A stretch of DNA of 64,000 nt from Vanessa cardui (lineage: Eukaryota; Arthropoda; Insecta; Lepidoptera; Nymphalidae): assembly GCF_905220365.1 (NCBI RefSeq), contig NC_061154.1:5456001-5520000 (forward strand), in the 5' to 3' direction. The number at the start of each line of letters is the position of its first letter. Positions within the stretch are counted from its first letter, which is position 1. The position numbers and the translations under genes are program-made. The notes below the pieces were generated by a model. It made no database searches and was not told where the DNA came from. It saw nothing but the letters and a program-made list of their open reading frames with translations. This document shows positions 39,601 through 54,600 of the stretch, one piece after another.

Positions 39601-42600
39601 TAGGACTTTTTTAACGTTCATTAGTGCTATGGATTCAAAGGAATCTTTAAGTGAGATTTGGTGGATGACTACTTCAAAAATAACTATTTTTTTAATTATA
39701 TAGCGAAAATCTGATCCTAATACTTCCATATCAAAAGATAATAATTTTTAATAAATAAGTCTCCACTAGTCAAACTTTTATTCTAAAACTAATCTAATGT
39801 AAAATTGAATATCTATATTGGACTTAATGAAACCATACTTACAATCAAAGTAAATTTTGGTAAGGATCGCAAATTCCTATACTATTTTATTAATCACTTA
39901 CATTTATTCAAAGTAACCATTTTTAATTCATATTTGTATGTAATTAGGAACTTGAATCGAAACTTTTTATCCAAATTTGGGGATTTTAAGTGTACGATTA
40001 CTTGGTTCGTCACGTAGTTATTATACTACTTACTATTTAAGAATTAGGTATATATGTCTCTCTAAGTAAAGTAAAATATTTTAGGGGTATGCATATAGAT
40101 TAGATTGTTCCTAGACAACAGGAGAGATGCTGGGCAATAGCGAAGTTTTATCAGATACGAAGAGGTATACTCTTCATATTGTACGTTGGGCGTGCTCGGT
40201 CAAAGATAAAATATTAAAAAAACCGTATCAGTACAGTGTCATTTAAAATAAAAAATAATAATCGTGCCATCTCTCTATTTACCCATTTGACCTTTGGGTA
40301 AGCTATGTTCATAATTTATTTATTATATCACGGTGAAAACGTGTGATTTAACCTATGTTTTTAATTTGGTTTTTACTGTAAAAACGTGGGGCGTTTTTCC
40401 TAAATTCTAATTGTTTAATTTATATACAACAATGAAAAATATTTTTTTATTAATCGAGTTTATTATTATGGATACAAGACTATGATTGATTTTATTTGTT
40501 AAAATACCAATATTTCAATACCTAAGATTTTTTGAATTCCGATAATGATAAAAAATGCGATATGTGTCTGACAACTTGATGAAAGTTCTGCTCCAATGCT
40601 ATTCCACACTTTTCATATGAAAAATATCACGATTGCAGCCACGTCGTAGATTGATATCTAAACACAAATTGACTAATTGAAGAGGTACTTTTAAATTCAC
40701 ATTACCTAAAATACAACTATTTTTATACATAAATAAATAAACATTTAAATTCAATAAAAACATACAAATAACAATTGAATTGACCGCGTAGAATGTTAAT
40801 AATTATACTTAAAATATAAAAACCTCATTATCTTTATGTTTAATGCGATTCCATTTATTTGTAGACTCTTTACCTTGGAATGACATAGCACGTGTAAAAT
40901 AGTTCAGAGTTAATACTTTACAGATGTAAAGAGTGTCTGTGAGAAAACAAACTTTGAAATTACCGCGGATCTTTAAATGATTGGACGTGGTATCCGATAA
41001 ATAAAATAAATATGAGACAACATGACATACATTACTCTGATCCCAATGTAAGTAGCTAAAGTACTTGTGTTATGGAATATCAGAAGTAACGACGGTACCG
41101 CAAACACCCAGACCCAAGGCAACATAGAAAACTAATGATAATCTACATCGACTCGGCCGGGAATCGAACCCGGGACCTCGGAGTGGTGTACCCATGAAAA
41201 CCGGTGTACACACTACTCGACCACGGTCGTCAAAATGCTTATATTTTTTTAAAGTGAACGTTTTTAATATTATTATTCGACATTTCACAATATTTGGGAC
41301 ACGTTTTGGGTTAAAAGTTAGAAAGATATATGAAATAAACAGTAATAACATACGATTTAATATATTCTGCACTCGCATGCACACGGGCTGCATAACGACG
41401 TAAGAGTGACGCGTTTTGTCCAATTCTTGTGACGTTTTAAAATTAAGCAATCTTATTCATAAAAGTAAATTTTATATTGTAATTTAAATAATAAGAACAA
41501 TCAAATATCATGCTATCTATTCAATCTTTAGAGTCGGATTCGAAAATAAGAATTACTTTTGTTTCGCCCCAATATTCCTCGATAGTATCGTTGATGGTTC
41601 ACCGATTTTTATGATTGTTTTAAGAAAGTAAACCTACTTCCTTAAAGTATTCCTACTATCGGTTTGGCTCTAAACTTTATCAGATTTAGCATTTAAAATC
41701 AATTATTTGTATATTGTGACTCAATGACGAAAGCGCCTTTGATTTTATTGTACAGGAGAAAGTTAATTGACCCAACCTTTTTTATAAAAAGGTATGTTTA
41801 CATTTACAAACATAGATTGTGTTTAAATAAGCCTTTTAATTATGTAGTTATACTAAGGTAACAAATATATACCAGTGTTTATGCAAAATCTGCTTTATGT
41901 TTTTGAATTTGGAGAAGCGAGTTCAAATTGATCACTCTTTCTTAGGGAATTCAGACTATAACCCACCCGTGGAAAATTAGTAAGCTACTACTACTATTAC
42001 TATTAGGCATATTTTCATTAGAATAAAGTAGGAACGTACTTCTTTTTCTTACGATGCAAATAAACAAACCACAAAAAATAACTGAGTGTCGATAACAGGG
42101 CGTTTTATTAGATAATTAATAAATACACAAAATAATTATCTAATTTTAATATGTACAATACCTTCGTACGATTTGCTTTTCGTATATCGACTATGAAAGC
42201 TGATCTCTGATAAAGTTTTTCATAACGTCGTAGTGTTCGAAGAATGTGTAAATTGAAAACAAGTTCAAACCAGTTAAGAACTAAATGCAAAGTAATTAGT
42301 TTGTTAAATAACAGATCTTTATACCAGTGTAAGCATTTATCAAAACACGATTCAATTTGAATGAAATAAATCGAACTGAGTGAAATATTTGGCAGACCTG
42401 CTAATATAAGATTAGAATTGTTAAGACGACCTCCGTGGTCGAGTGGTGTGTACACCGTTTTTCATGGGTACGCCACTCTGAGGTTCGATTCCCGGTCGAC
42501 CCGAGTCGATGTAGATAATCATTAGTTTTCTATGTTGTCTTGGGTCTGGGTGTTTGTGGTACCGTCGTTACTTCTGATTTCCATAACACAAGTGCTTCAG

Positions 42601-45600
42601 CTACTTACATTGGGATCAGAGTAATGTATGTGATGTTGTCTCATATATATATTTATTTATATTATTATATTATATTTATTGTTTAATTTAATTTAATATA
42701 TTTAATAAAATAGTTAGGATACATTCGATTCAAATATGCTGACTTAATATTTGAGTTGATAAACGAAAAGCTTACCGCTTATATGAGCAATATGTAGCGA
42801 TATGTATGCAATATGTAGTAATCAAACCTTCAATATAGTTATGTTGAAATTACAAGTGTTTATAGCAAATAAGACATTAATATCAAAATAAGACACAGTC
42901 ATTTGTCTACTGAAAGTAGTAAAGTAAAGTAAAAGTAACAGCCTGTAAATTTCCCACTGCTGGGCTAAGGCCTCCTCTTTCATTAACGAGAGGGTTTGGA
43001 ACATATTCCACCACGCTGTTCTAATGCAAGTTGGTGGAATGCTACTGAATGTAGTACAGTCTAATTAACAAAACCTTTGTCACTTTTCAAATTAATTCCT
43101 TTATCTAGTGTTCAACTCTTAGTACCTTTTGAATCTAAACATCAAATCGACGCAATATGTCATTCTCAAACGCTAAAGCAGATTATCGCTCAAACTGAGC
43201 ACACGAAAAAAGATCTTAAGGTGAAGAACCATTCTATGTCCCGACTGTACAGATAAATTAATAGGTTTCGGTTCTCAGGTCTGAATTGTTTATTTTCGAA
43301 TCAATAATGTTTTCTTGGTTATCAATATTTATTTTTATTAATATGACACTTAATATACAAATAAAAACAATAAATATTGTAAAAAGCATGGCACGACTGC
43401 TAGCAGGTTGTCAAAATTGAATCACAAATCCCTGCTGTTACCAGTTGAAGCAATGAGAGGACGTGTCATAATTTTAATTTAAGATTTGTGCAATCTCACT
43501 CTAAGGTAACGTAATTTTATATTACTTTCAATACGAGAACCGACAGTAGATATAACATCACATAAAAAAAATACGTTTAAAAATTATTTTGGCAAAATGC
43601 AACTATTTATAAGTCTCACGATGCACTATCTGATTATACAAATCGTAACAAACGTAGCGTAAAAATATAAATTATAAATTATCAACGGAGGAGGAAAACA
43701 ATAAATTTTTTTAACTAAACTAAATAATAATTAAGTACAATACTTTTATACTTAGTCAGGCTTAAAACACTTAAGATAGATAAAAACTTTATAAGATAAA
43801 TAAGCAATGAATAAGTTACCTATACTTATTATTTATTAATACTAACTACTGATCTATTACAAACAGTAAAATTGGAGTGTCTCTTTGTAATATTAACATA
43901 AATGATTTTTACTAAATGCGTATGTTTGTACACGGTACTTATACCAAAATTACATTTTTCAATTTTTTGTCTGTCAGTTTTTGCGGCTAATACTTAGAAC
44001 AGCTGGACCGATTTTGATTCGACTTTCAATGGCGGATACTTATGTAATAAGGAGTAAAAATTAAACTGGTGATCACATCATGGTGTCACCATCGACACGT
44101 TGGGCATTATAATAAAAAAGTACGTAAATAAAATAAAACCGGCTCTAATGTTCGACACACATAACATATATCGCTAAAATTGAAAGTGAAGGCTAAAAGA
44201 AATATAAGGATAAGAAAAATTAGGTCGTACTTGTCTCCATGGGCGGATTTCCCTATTAACCGAGCAGACCCGGTCCTAGGGCGGTGAAACGTATTGTTGA
44301 CTTTTTTTAGTAGTTTTTACCGAAATAAAAATATTTTTTTTTTTTTTGTTTATTATTCAAATCGTCTTAGAACTATTGCAGCAAAAGAAATCGGGGTGAG
44401 TACTTTCCTTGCATATTTCAAATATTTGAGGTAGTTAGCAAATTAGAAAAAAAAGGTCTTATAAAAATTAACACCTCAAATATAAACGAATACGTTTTAT
44501 GCTTTCTGTCTTTCGAGAGAAGAGTCGATATCAAACTGTTATGCACAGGTAACTTCTTCTTAAGGTTTCGGAAGTTATACCACCTCGGTGCTGACATAAA
44601 TATTCGCCACGTGCTATTTTATAAGCCGAGATCGACTCTCAAAGTGTGTTAAGACTCACGTGTTTTAGCCATTCATATCGACAAAATCACATGGTATGTT
44701 ATGGAAATGTTGTTTACTTAAATTCTGAATATCTTTGGACAAGAAACGATATTTTTATGGAATAGGTTTGCGGACGAGCATATGGGCCACCTGATGGTGA
44801 GTGGTCACCATCAGCCATAGATAATGACGCTGTAAAAAATGTTAACTATTCCTTACATCAATGCGCCACCAACCTTGGGAACTAAGATGCTATGTCCCTT
44901 GTGCCTGTAGTTACACTGACTCACTAACCATTCAAACCGGAACACAATAATACTGCGTACTGTTGTTTAGCGGTAGAATATCTGACGAGTGGGTGGTACC
45001 TACCCAGGCGGGCTTGCACAAAGACCTACCACCAAGTAAATATGAAGTAGAAAAAAAAACATTGTGACATATGGTCTGCAACTATGGAACAGCGCAAGCG
45101 ATTCTAACATAAATATAAGCCAATGAGCATGACAATAAAGAACAGATTTGTTCAAATTTTTAGGACTTATTGCAATTACACGCAAAAATAAAGTTGACCC
45201 AGTTATTCATTGAAATGGGTTATAGTGCAATATTTATTTTAATATAGTGCTATTACATGTCCATATTGTTAGTACTCAATTTGCTAACATTGGTAATGGG
45301 TTAATGTTATTTTATGATTACAAGATAAAAAGCACTCAATCGTTGCTCACATATCGCTGGAAACAATATGCTGCCATATTCAAATGGACATTATTGTAAT
45401 ATGGAGTTAAATTTTTATTACCTGATTGAAGAATGTTTCTATTTAAACGAGCTAATACAATATCGAGCATACCCTTAACGCCCACCAAGCTAAACGAGGT
45501 CAGTACTTAGATTATTTGATTTATGTAATAAGCTTCAGTTATTAAAAATGCCACAGAGTAAATATGTAAGCAAATCTGTGAATATTAATCGAATTAAAAT

Positions 45601-48600
45601 TAGTGTTGACGTTTTGAAACTGCGGACGAGAGCTATGTAATTCGGATGTCAACATAATAATTGAGTTCCGTCAATTCGAAGATAGAGAAGTTATTGCTCT
45701 GTGGACCTTCAATAGTTACCAACTTCCTCGAATTTCCGTTCGTTCGGTTTGTTTTGACGAGTGCATTTATTTTGACAAAGATATGTTATTTTAGTTTTAT
45801 TCAACAATTTTATTTATTTGTCGCGACTGCTAAATCAGTATACACAAAATATAGCGAAGTTTGGAGAATATTGTGGTAAATAATCTTATTGAATCAGGCT
45901 GTGCTTCTTGCTAACTACATAAATGCAAAGAATTTTTAACGCATATTGTTATTTTTTATTCCATGCGATTGTTCAATCAGAATGTTTAATTCTAAATAAA
46001 AAACAACTATTTGTAATTCATTTTAGTGGTGGGGCTTACCATGAATTTCCAATTCATGATAAGTGGTCACCACCTGTCATAGGTATCAGCATGCCACTGT
46101 AGCAAATATTAAACATACCTTACCTTGTTACCTACTTACGTTGGCAAATGAGTTGTTATTCCCAATATTCCTGTAGTAACTCTGACTCACTGACCTTACA
46201 AACCGGAACAAAACAAATATTGCTGTCTATTTAATAGTATAAATTGTTATTTATGTTAAGCATCCTGTTACTAACAGGCGGTTAAGGTATATAATATTAT
46301 AGAAATTAGTTCAAAATATAAATTAATCATTCTATTTTGAAATATTGTGCAAAACCATACCACCTACATATTATTTATTCTACTGTAAAACAGCAGTAAT
46401 CGGTATTGCTGTGTTCCGGTTTGAAGGGTGAGTGTACCAGTGTATCTACTTACACGATGGATGGGAAATCTTAGTTGTAAGGAATTGGTGATATTCCTTA
46501 CAGCTCCATTTTCTATAAGCGGTGATAGCCACTGATAGACGTCAGCTTACACAGCCTATGTAACATTTTTCGTCATAAAAAATTAACCAAGTATGAAGCA
46601 ATTTAAATTTAAATGCAAGTTTTATTGGATTTTATTAGTATCGAACTATCGCTAATAAGTTAGTAGTTATCAGTTTTTGATTATAAATACAGTAAAAATA
46701 TGCATATTATACCAATTTTAAATCATCATCATCGTTAACAGCTTGTAAATTCCTTGCTGGGCTGGCCTCCCTTTCAGGTGATTGTTTAGAACATATTACT
46801 TCGCGCTCCATTGTGGGTTGGTAGATTCCCATGTGGTAGAATTTCGTTGAAATTAGTCACAGGAAAACTTCGTGAGGAAATCCTTACGATGTTTTCATTC
46901 ACCGCCTAGTACGAGTTAAATTACAAACAAAAATTAAGCACATGAAAATTCAGTGGTGCTTGTCTAGGTTTGAACCCGTGATCATCGGTTATGATGCACG
47001 CTTTCTAGGGCCGCCACTGGGCCATCTCTAAAATATGATTTTTTTTAATGTTATTACATATTAATTTTCTTTAATTCGACGCATAAGTATCCACAGCCTC
47101 TCATATTATTAAGCATGGAGGGGTTCTTTTCTGCAATAGATTTACGTTTTTAACAAATAAAAAATATAAAAATATTTTAAAGCATAAAAATTTAAATCTG
47201 ATGCAATTTTCTGAAGTTTTGTTGACATTAGTTTCATAATCTGCGTACTATTATCTATATTTATATCTAAATAGACACAATACTAAAAGATTTACCAGGT
47301 CATTTTAAGATTTTGAGTGCTTGATATCAAATTAAACTATATGTTAAGAGACAAAATTCATAAGATTTTGAAAAAAGAGTTTTTAATGTCAGACTGACAG
47401 ATAAACTAACAGGAACCGCTGTATCAGTAAATTTACAGATTTCGTATTTTTTCTACTCAGCGCTATAAGAAATAGCTTCTTGCCAAATTTGATGATTCTA
47501 GGTCAACGTGAAAAACGTCATGAGTTTTGTCTGTCTTTAACAAGGCAACCTAGACGGCCATATCTTTAGATTGGACTTAGACATTGAGTTTTTACAGTTC
47601 CAAGGGCCCGTATACCTATACCACAGTATCTATTAATTTCAACATTATGAACAAAAAATCATTAGACGTTAAATTAACATGCTGAGATGACTCAGTGGTT
47701 AGAACGCGTGGATCTTAACCGATGATTGGGGGTTCAAATCCAGGCAAGCACCACTATATATATGTGCTTAATTTGTATTTATAATTCATCTCGTGCTCGG
47801 CGGTGAAGGAAAACATCGTGAGGAAACCTGCATGTGTCTAATTTCATCGAAATTCTGCCACATGTGTATTCCACCAACCCGCCTTGGAACAGCGTGGTGG
47901 AATATGTTCCAAACCCTCTCCTTAATGGAAGAGGAGGCCTTATCCCAGCTGTGGGAAATTTACAGGCTGTTACTTTACTTTACTACTTTTAGATTAACAT
48001 GGTTATTTATATTATTACTGTTTTTAATTTTGGGATATTTACCATGTTTTTTATTTTTGTCCGTTGAAGCTCGATATTTCGACATTATCTACGAATGTCT
48101 TGTTCTCGTGAACTCGCCTCAAAAACATGCCTTAATTAATAACTGTAATAAATTCATTAGACTCATTTAACGGGTTCAACACAGGGCTCCACATGTCAAA
48201 GATCAAAATCAAAATATACTACTTTATTCAAGTAAGATTTTACAAGCATTTTTGAATCGTCATTTAACAACTATATTAAGTAAAGCTACCCCGGTTCAGA
48301 ATGGCGATTCTTCAGAGTATGATGAATATATGTATGTAATATATCCTGCCTGGAAGTCGACAAGTATTAACTCCATCATTTTTTTATACATCTTCGCATT
48401 CCTGAGAAACAGACTGACGGAAAACAAAGCGATCTTATAAAGATTCTTTATTACCTGGTACGGAAACTTAAAATATTTTTTCATTCCAATGTGTTTAAGA
48501 AGTCTAGCCACACTTGATATGACATGCAAGACACATATGTGTGACAAATGTAATAGTCCAGGAATTTTAGCACCAAAAATTGGTCCGCTCTGCATAAAAT

Positions 48601-51600
48601 CCTTCTACGTGATTTTTCGATTGGATTATGTCGGAGGATGCCCCCAAGTATAAAACCGAGATTCTGTCGCCCGAAACCGCGAGCATTAGCCGCCGTCTTG
48701 GAAAAGGTTTTTTTGCATATATCTCGGAAACGGTAAGTTTTACGTTAAAAACCGAAGAAATCTTTTTTGTAGAGAACAAAATTTCCCACCTTTTTAATAT
48801 CTTAAAATATATCTAAAAATCTTGGACTATAAACTATCTCCGAAATACGTCTCTTATGTCGACTAACTGAATGACTAGGACATAGAATAACGAACTTGAA
48901 TCTATACATATCATAAAATTGGAGTGTCTGTTTGTAACATAAAAATCACCCATTTTTACTTAATGCATGTGTATGTAATTCATGTCATGTCAAGGGAAAC
49001 TTCAAGGGCATTGTTCCTTTACTGTGGTTTATTTTATAATCTTTACATATAATAAAATTGGAGTGTCTGTTTGTCATATTAAAATAAGAGTTTTTCTCAA
49101 TGCATATATACACGGCATATACCGCAAGCACATTTTTCACAAATTTTGTTTGTCTGACTGCCTGTTTGTTCCAGCTAATCTCTGAAACGGCTTGACCGAT
49201 TTTCAAAGGCAGATAACTTATATAATAAGGAGTAACTTAGGCTAGAATAATATTTTATTTTGTAGAATTCAAACTCGTACAAGGTCGCGGGCACAGCTAG
49301 TCTCTAATAAGACTTTAGGAAAAAAATCTCTATTATAATCCATTAATAATTTTAAATAAAAGTTGTTTTTATGGAAGAGTAAAATTTTCAAGAAATAGTT
49401 ATATTGTCTATGTCTTTTAAGCCATTCAGTATCAATAGCGTAATTCTTTGTTAAATAAAAACGAACGTTTACATGGGAAGTATCTTTAAATTTAGTATTT
49501 ACTTAAAAATCCCGATCACTTTTGCTTTTATACTCGCGTTAAGGTGTATCGTCCCGGAAATGTATCCTATGGGAAATCTGATTGGGTACACGGTTAGTAT
49601 ACATTATAATCGTTTTCGCTTAAACGATTACGGTTTTAAGTACATGTAGGTCGTAGATAAATAAAAGTGACAATAATTAATGATTTTAAAAGGCTTTGTG
49701 CAAGCCCGTTTGGGTAGGTACCGCCTACTCATCAGACATGTACCGCTAAACAGCAGTAATCACTGTCTGTGATCCGGTTTGAAGTTTGAATGAAACAGTG
49801 TAACTCCCTGTAGTTATCACAAGGGACATAACATCTTAGTTCCCAAGGTTAGTGGCGCATTGTCGATGTAAGGAATGGTTAATATTTCCTACAGCGCCAT
49901 TGTCAACGAGCGGTGGTGACCACTTACCATCCGATGGTCATATGCTCGTCCTCTAACGTGGGCCATAAAAAAATACATTTTTATACGTAACTAGTCGTCG
50001 TCGATAGGTGAAAAAAATCCTCATGTAACTTGACGTTCAATCTTGCTTCATACCAATTCTCATCAAATTCGGTTCAGTATTTGGCTGCGAAAGAGCAACG
50101 GACAGACAGAGTATGAGTAATATTAGTATAGATTAATTGTTACGTATTATATAAGTGTATGAGATAATATTACAGAAGATTAAAGAATATTCAGTCATTA
50201 ACATTAAAAGCTTTATAGTCCTTTATAAAATCGACAATCTATATAAATTGAAGCGTGTAAATGCATTGTTTGTTTTTCTGTATACTCGCATATCTATCGT
50301 GTATCCTCTATCAGATGCAGGATTATTATATGACCAGGATTCACTAAAATTACAATGGACTAAATATTTAAAAAAAAATTCAACCTAGTGTTATGAAATT
50401 CGCAGATTTGATTCTGTCAGAAGTAGCAGCCCATAAATTTCCCACTGCTGGTTTTATGGCCTCCTCTCCTATTGAGGACAGGGTTTGGAACATATTCCAC
50501 CATGCTGTTCCAATGAATTTCTATGAAATTAGACACGTGCAGGTTTCCTCACGATGTTTTCCTTCACCGCCGAGCACAAGATGAATTATAAACACAAATT
50601 AAGCACATATATATATAGTGGCGCTTGCCTGGGTTTGAACCTGAAATCATCGGTTAAGATGCACGCGTTCTAACCACTGGGCCATCTCTGTGGGATACTA
50701 CTAGTGAGTTAAATTTAAAGTAATGTAAAAAGGGATAAGGCTCTCCAATCGAGGTGAAGGTTAGAAACTTATCCCACCACGCTGAACCAATGTGGGTCAG
50801 TTGCAGCAAATATAACAGAATCACATCTGACACATACGGGTCTCATGACGATTTCCTTGCCTTGAAGATTCATATGTGGCAGCTACTCGGTTCTCGGCTC
50901 GGGTATCATGAGTTGAATAGTGAAATGAACAATGAAAATGTGAATGAGTCTTTCAATAAAATACTCTGCACCATATTATTATTATGCATTTCAAAATATG
51001 CGCAAAAGAAAGGCAAGAAAAATGTGCAAGAGGTGCCTTTGTCGCTTTGTAATCGTGAAAACCAAATTAGCTGTACCTGATACCTACTTACGCGACCAAC
51101 GGAACACTTGCAACAAAGATCTGATGGCATACTAGGTTGAACAAGCGAAGCGATAACTTCCCTTGTCGAATTAGTTATCTCCCCTTATCGAGCGACAAAA
51201 GACGTGAAGCCTTATGGTCATAGACGATTTAGTCTCCCAATCACTTCCATATCGCCTGCTTACGCGAGTGGGTTCTGTACCTTATTCTAATTAAGCGCAA
51301 ATAAGGCCGATGCTTTATCTAAATGAAGAAACTGTATCACTTTCGCAATTTCGGTGCTATACTTGTGTATATACAAATCCTTTCGACTTATAAGGCAACA
51401 CAATATGAAAGGTTATTGTTAACCCTGGTAACCCAAATAGTTCTGTGCAAAGGAAAAATTTAATTCAAATAAAAAACGGCTCTGCCGCTTGGACTATGCA
51501 ACTATACTGGATAGATGGATAAGTTAATAGGCACCAAGCACTTTATTAATTAATTTGTAATCCATTCATGTGTTATGTTATACTGTGACAGGCGACTGAG

Positions 51601-54600
51601 TTACGAAATCCATATATTTTAATGTAAAAAATATGTTTCTTTTTGCATTAGGCGACATTTGTACCTGCAGTTAGAACCTCACTCGCCATTCAAACTGGAA
51701 CAGAACTATACTAGGTATTGATATTTCGCGTTATTAGATGATGAGATGAGTGAGTGGTACCTGCCAAGATGAAACGAACTTGCAAAAAGCCCAACCACCC
51801 CAAAACGTGGTCAAGTATATACGCCAACCCACAATAGTAAAATAAATAAATAAATTGGACAACATTACATACATGACTCTGATTCCAATGTAAGTTGCTA
51901 AAGCACTTGTGCTATGGACAATCAGAAGTAACGACGGTACCACAAACAACCAGACCTAAGGCAATATAGAAAACTAATAACCTTTTTCTACATCGACTCG
52001 GCCGAGTATCGAACCCGGGACCTCGTGGCGTACCCATGAAAACCGATGTACACCCTACTCGACCTCGGAGTAATAACGAAGTGAGTTACAATCTAACTTG
52101 TTACAGGAATGCTACCTTTAAGGGTTGTTTATGTTGACTAATATTTTTAAAGAATCTTGTAGTAATATCATAAATAGTTAAGTTACATCACTTTGTTTGT
52201 TTGTATCGGATTGTAAATATCGGATAATAGTTTAACTGCGAGCTAAACAAACACATAAAAAAGGAGAAGATCGGTAAAATTATAAGTTAAAGGATATATG
52301 TAACGCTAAACTTGATATTGATTTTAATATAATATTTACATAAATCATATCAATTGTCCTTTATTAAAGTAAACTTCACGATAAAGCATTCTTGAACAAT
52401 TAATATCAACTCCACCACCACTTCGGAAAGTAGCCTTGAGCTAAAAGAATCGGTAAAAAACTCGCTGTTTGGTATAGTATTTCTAGAACAACAACAACAA
52501 CAACAACAACAGCCTCTAAATTCCCACTGCTGGGCTAAAGGCCTCCTCTCCCTTTGAGGAGAAGGTGTGGAACACATTCCACCACGCTGTTCCAATGCGG
52601 GTTGGTGGAATATACATGTGGCAGAATTTCTATGAAATTTGTCACATGCAGGTTTCCTCACGTTGTTTTTCTTCACCGCTGAACACTGAAGCAAACTGAT
52701 GCAAAATCCGAACGTCTTTATCCTTAAAGTCAATCTACATATTATTATCAGAAATCACTAGTAATAATTTCGTGCAGACTTACGATAGATCGTTAAGATA
52801 TATCCGCAAAATTCGTACAATCTAGATATTTCGAACCATGAAATTCAAAGACATTTCAAGTGGCGGCCATCTTTGATGTTCACGGGTGCATTTAGAAAAT
52901 GTTTTCGAAACAATAATTTCGTGCAGGGTTACGGCAGGTATTTTTAAGTTTTATTTGTCTTAACGGTACAAAGCCGGGTTTTCGTTTAATTAAAATTTTA
53001 AATCCCTACATGTATCGGTGCAATGTTAGAACAATTGTGAAGATGATCTAAATAACGTAGCTAGAGTCAATCACAAACCATAAAATTTCTTAAGTGCGTC
53101 TTATATTGTTTACTATCAAAAATACGCGTATCAACTTAGGTCACATTATAGTCAATAATAAGTTTCGGAACTTGTGAAATTCGCACACATGTAACAATTA
53201 GTAAATATATTTCCAATAAAATGTAAAAATAGGCTCGCTCATGATGTTCCAGGGATGCTAACATCTCTGATCTCTCAGTTTAAATTACGTAGCGGCGCGA
53301 GTCACTCGCCCTTATGCCAAATTAATTTACATGAGTGAACTATAGATCTGTGTAATTAATCAAGTAAATTATTATGATTATTATAATGTAGACTCTGTTC
53401 AATATTTCAACGAATAATATTTGAAAATTCTGACGCCCTTTAATAGGTTCAAAATGTTTCATCTTTTTTATCTGAGAGTTTTGAAAATTTTTCGTTACGG
53501 ACCCAAAGTCTTCAAACGTTTGCAACCAATTCCAGTCGAAGATGTTCTTCAAGTATGTATTATACGCATAAATATGCTTAATAATTATAAGCCTATTCAT
53601 AGTTAATACCTCTATATAACCGGGCAGTTACACATCAACTTCAAACTTGCCTTAGTTATTTATACGTGTTTGAATAAAAACATTTCATTTTAGCGTGAAT
53701 AAATCGAGATTTTTGTTCAGAGATAAGTTTCTTTAGTTTTTAGAAGGAAGAATTCTCAAGGAATTATCAGAACTTTCATAAATCAAGTAACTACAAACTT
53801 CATTGAAAACCCGTGCGTTAAGAAGTGGTTATTTTTATTCGATTTTACATAAATTACCGGCTAATTTAAGCTGTATTTTGTACGAACAGTATGGCCGTGA
53901 AAATATTCATCAATATAAAAAAAAAATCTTTAATATGAAAGTTATAGTAACTAATAATGAATTATTTTCGCTTTACTCCTAAACGAAATTATATTTAAAA
54001 ATTACATTTCTCATACTTCGAATTCTCTGATGATGAAACATAGGTGATCGTGAACAAGTAATTACCTCGTACACATTGAACACGAATTACCTCAGTTTTT
54101 TTAACTATCGTCCACACCTTTAGTTTCATGAAATGGGTTAACGTGCAAATATGATCATCTGATGGTAAGTAGTCACCGTCACCCGTATACCATACCATTG
54201 GCGCCGTTGCACACATCAAACAGTGCACCGCCGTTGGGTACTAAGACGTATAGTACGATAATTAAGAGAGTGGAAACCTTCAAACCGGAACACGACAATT
54301 CTAAATGTTGTTTGGCATTCAAATATCTGTTAACTGGATGGTATCAACTTAAGCACTACCGCCACGAAATTAGTTGCATATTTTTGTGTCTACTTGTTTT
54401 TAATATGAAGTAGCTCACTAAACAGCCAAAGGCACATAGCCAAGATCTCAAGCCAAAATCTCACCTCAGCTCACCAATTGGGTTCAATGTACCACTGAAT
54501 TTACTCGGTTTTAGTCTGCTTTTATTATATTTCGCTAAGCAGTCGTTAGAGAAAGTGACAAATCAAATGAATTTAAATGTCTACCTACAGAGGTCTGCCT

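Noticed and set aside
41070..41450. 126-codon minus-strand open frame
   Set aside because: Most of it is the family G SINE head and body, which recurs at 42.4 and 51.9 kb.
48567..48816. Overlapping open frames on both strands in a GC-richer tract
   Set aside because: They lie in what is probably a LINE 3' region next to a family H tail. No protein motif recognised.
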